A DNA stretch of 6,961 nt from assembly GCA_030610965.1 (NCBI GenBank), contig JAUWQU010000197.1, positions 1-6,961 on the forward strand, given 5' to 3'. Shown here in pieces: positions 6,401 to 6,961 of the stretch. Both the position numbers and the translations under genes were made by a program. Each line of letters starts with the position of its first letter. The stretch's first letter is position 1. Below the pieces are notes generated by a model. It was not told where the DNA came from, ran no database searches, and worked only from the letters and a program-made list of their open reading frames with translations. The stretch is from Phycisphaerae bacterium (GTDB taxonomy: Bacteria; Planctomycetota; Phycisphaerae; SM23-33).

Positions 6401-6961
6401 GCCCGTGACGGTATGCTGTCCGCCGCCTTGGTCGAACGTGCCCTCGCCGATGTTGCCCACGACCGTCGAGCCGGTCATGAGAATCGGTGAGTCGGTCATC
6501 GTGTAAGTCCCGTCGGCTGTGTCGGCCTCGCCGAGGGTAAGAGTGCCGGTGACGTTGTTGGTGCCGTCACTGTGAGTCAGAGTGCCGACACCCTCCCAGC
6601 CGACGTACTCGTCCTGCGCCGTCAGCGTCGAGAACGGTCCGCTCAGAATGTAGGTCCCGGTCAGTCCCGCGGCGTAGCCGATCTGAAGCTTGTTACCCAC
6701 CGACACGGACGATCCGTCGGCGCTCTGTGTCACAGTCGCATTGGTCGCGTGGCCCACGACGAAGTTGCGCCCTACGCTCATGAACAATTGCGAACCCGCC
6801 AGGACCACGGCGCCGACACCGCTGCCGCCGGCATGGCCGACCTGGAGATTCCAGCCGACCATCATTCCATAGGGCGATCCGGTCAGTTGGTTGAGCCGTA
6901 GCGTGGAGACCGACCCGTCGGAGGAGAACGTCGCGCCGCTTTCCAGGGCCAGCTTGTTGGC
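3440..6961 (-). CDS. Giant repetitive secreted protein with dockerin-like and PEP-CTERM ends (5' end missing)
   Basis: The minus-strand frame is open from the right edge to a TGA at 3440-3442, giving at least 1,173 residues; the start and signal peptide lie beyond the window. The first methionines in view (6860-6865) are internal, since the same repeat style continues upstream of them. From the N-terminal side there are about 800 residues of autotransporter-like beta-helix repeats, in which GxYxLxGGxLTA blocks alternate with GxGTFTHxGG and LxLG blocks. A non-repetitive beta domain follows (near VELTFAYDESLLG and VYHYDGAAWYELP), then dockerin-like loops, then the PEP-CTERM tail. PEP-CTERM proteins are exported and processed by exosortase at the cell envelope, so this is probably a surface or matrix protein. 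Its ligand is unknown. It converges with the effector gene, and no terminator hairpin was seen between them. Its last codons overlap the ACR3 remnant. No catalytic motif was seen. Confidence 0.88.
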   Translation of the reverse strand, partial: ANKLALESGATFSSDGSVSTLRLNQLTGSPYGMMVGWNLQVGHAGGSGVGAVVLAGSQLFMSVGRNFVVGHATNATVTQSADGSSVSVGNKLQIGYAAGLTGTYILSGPFSTLTAQDEYVGWEGVGTLTHSDGTNNVTGTLTLGEADTADGTYTMTDSPILMTGSTVVGNIGEGTFDQGGGQHTVTGGIILGLAPAGSGDYILDGGFVDANEATVGYQGGGTFTHNGGDVEIGDELRVAWGLSSSGDYALGGSGSLSAASEAIGVSSDGTFTQTDTSTNTVSETLTIGSEYDGNGTYNLNGGTLTAGTVQVSLWGQGRFNLGAGSLIADDVDIRPRGHMEVTRNWTFAGSLTVRGGTLNMPGMELTIDSPDATAECTVEDLSGSAGHLTADTLNIGTDGQGTLLQSGGVTTVANNLNLGVGVDGHGTAYFTGGLFTADEAVIGKAGRGEVQQYDGSTVTLAGNLSLGELSDSLGSYVMYGGLLSAHSMTIGTRSRGAVAQTGATSHVTVTSGLHVGFASGSDESSYALLGGTVTAGSVNVGFGGSAAFAVNGGTLTTEGGINVASQGSFTLGAGLVAADFVSVSGPANFDFGPFMGTLRTNARAGFGDDISFGGWLQSGHSGGPTAGTHSVGAGQGFSAGSLTVGYDAPGTFAQEGLGSSVNAGAALTLGAEALGNGTYDLAGGTLTAQSLYAGLSGRGTVNHTDGNANVQSVILGYNFGSVGLYNLNSTGSLVCDTESIGAGGVGEFTQLDGTHVVNSVMALGVPEYGSGRYTISGGQLTVGTLFIGGLGDGDMVVRGGQASVSGAAYVGAIGGRGGLTLDRSSLSVGGDLNMQFVTDANEGRGMLRYNVRGTAAGTDYGQVISTGQLSLATVGGTLVMDFSAYEPTTGDAFELVTGFTAVQGQFDAVAILGLSDFFEYSLAYTNGAATLTALTDGIHEDSTISSLRISSGGRGGSNECIGGMDARFSSTPGGVLASQFRRKAKGSLGDDLADIGDAFAPAGESIAQFWQITYGSAFTGDVELTFAYDESLLGAGESEDLLGVYHYDGAAWYELPVISQDTEANFITVMTPGFSDFVLAYVAESLLGDADSNGVVNAADYIALKTHMGQGSDATTADGDFDGDFDVDFDDLELLLTHYGESNRAIPIPEPGAAVLLMLGAVALIQRRRRRLA
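3443..3526 (-). other. PEP-CTERM sorting signal
   Basis: The C-terminus reads IPIPEPG, then a hydrophobic helix (AAVLLMLGAVALI), then QRRRRRLA. This is the three-part exosortase signal: a PEP motif (3509-3517), a membrane segment and a basic tail. The arginine run is encoded by the antisense of the 17-base block shared by the two ACR3 remnants. Confidence 0.9.
3542..3700 (-). other. Dockerin-like pair of calcium-binding loops
   Basis: The first loop is DADSNGVVNAAD followed by YIALKTHMG. The second is an Asp-rich DFDGDFDVDFDD followed by LELLLTHYG. Each has the Asp/Asn ligand spacing of dockerin type I or EF-hand loops, with the hydrophobic helix behind it. In Planctomycetota such modules often sit just before PEP-CTERM tails in non-cellulosomal proteins, so cohesin binding should not be assumed. 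Confidence 0.8.
4500..6961 (-). repeat. Beta-helix-type degenerate protein repeats
   Basis: At least eleven blocks fit a loose GxYxLxGGxLTA pattern, for example GTYNLNGGTLTAG, GTYDLAGGTLTAQ, GRYTISGGQLTVG and SYALLGGTVTAGS. They are separated by blocks of the type VGYxGxGTFTHxGG and LxLGxxxxGxG. The units are about 40-55 residues long and diverged in both DNA and protein, unlike the nearly identical TPR units of the NTPase. The pattern suggests a long right-handed beta-solenoid stalk. Confidence 0.8.

Overview
The window looks like chromosomal DNA of a GC-rich planctomycete, probably of the Phycisphaerae type. The best evidence is the right half: a very long, repetitive secreted protein on the minus strand that ends in a dockerin-like pair of calcium loops and then a PEP-CTERM sorting tail (PEP motif, hydrophobic helix, arginine run). 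That combination is common in Planctomycetota. The species cannot be named from the sequence.

Layout. Positions 1-436 hold a repeat that runs into the truncated 3' end of an ACR3-type arsenite efflux permease gene. A near-consensus sigma-70 promoter (433-461) overlaps the stop codon of this remnant and drives a two-gene plus-strand unit. The first gene (521-2641) encodes a STAND/NLR-like NTPase with C-terminal TPR repeats. The second (2778-3239) encodes a small helical protein. A second, about 90% identical copy of the left repeat, with its own shorter ACR3 remnant, follows at 3262-3474. The two-gene module is therefore bracketed by direct repeats spaced 3,261 bp apart. From 3440 to the right edge lies the 5'-truncated PEP-CTERM gene, convergent with the module. 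Its stop codon and arginine tail lie inside the second ACR3 remnant.

How the genes may work together. The extreme N-terminus of the NTPase and the extreme C-terminus of the small protein carry matching short Asn/Gly/Gln/beta-branched motifs (IGNV..., then V-x-Q-[IF], then an N-rich end). This is the layout of NLR/effector pairs that signal by prion-like amyloid templating: fungal NWD2/HET-S, and the bacterial amyloid signalling sequences (BASS) found on NLRs and on adjacent Bell-domain effectors. I infer that the TPR part senses a trigger, the NTPase oligomerises, its N-terminal motif nucleates an amyloid fold, and this templates the C-terminal motif of the effector. The effector's helical domain, which begins with a hydrophobic segment, would then kill or arrest the cell, possibly at the membrane. 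This would be an immune or programmed-death module. The pairing is read directly from the sequence; the function is inference.

The surface protein is probably unrelated to the module and simply lies next to it.
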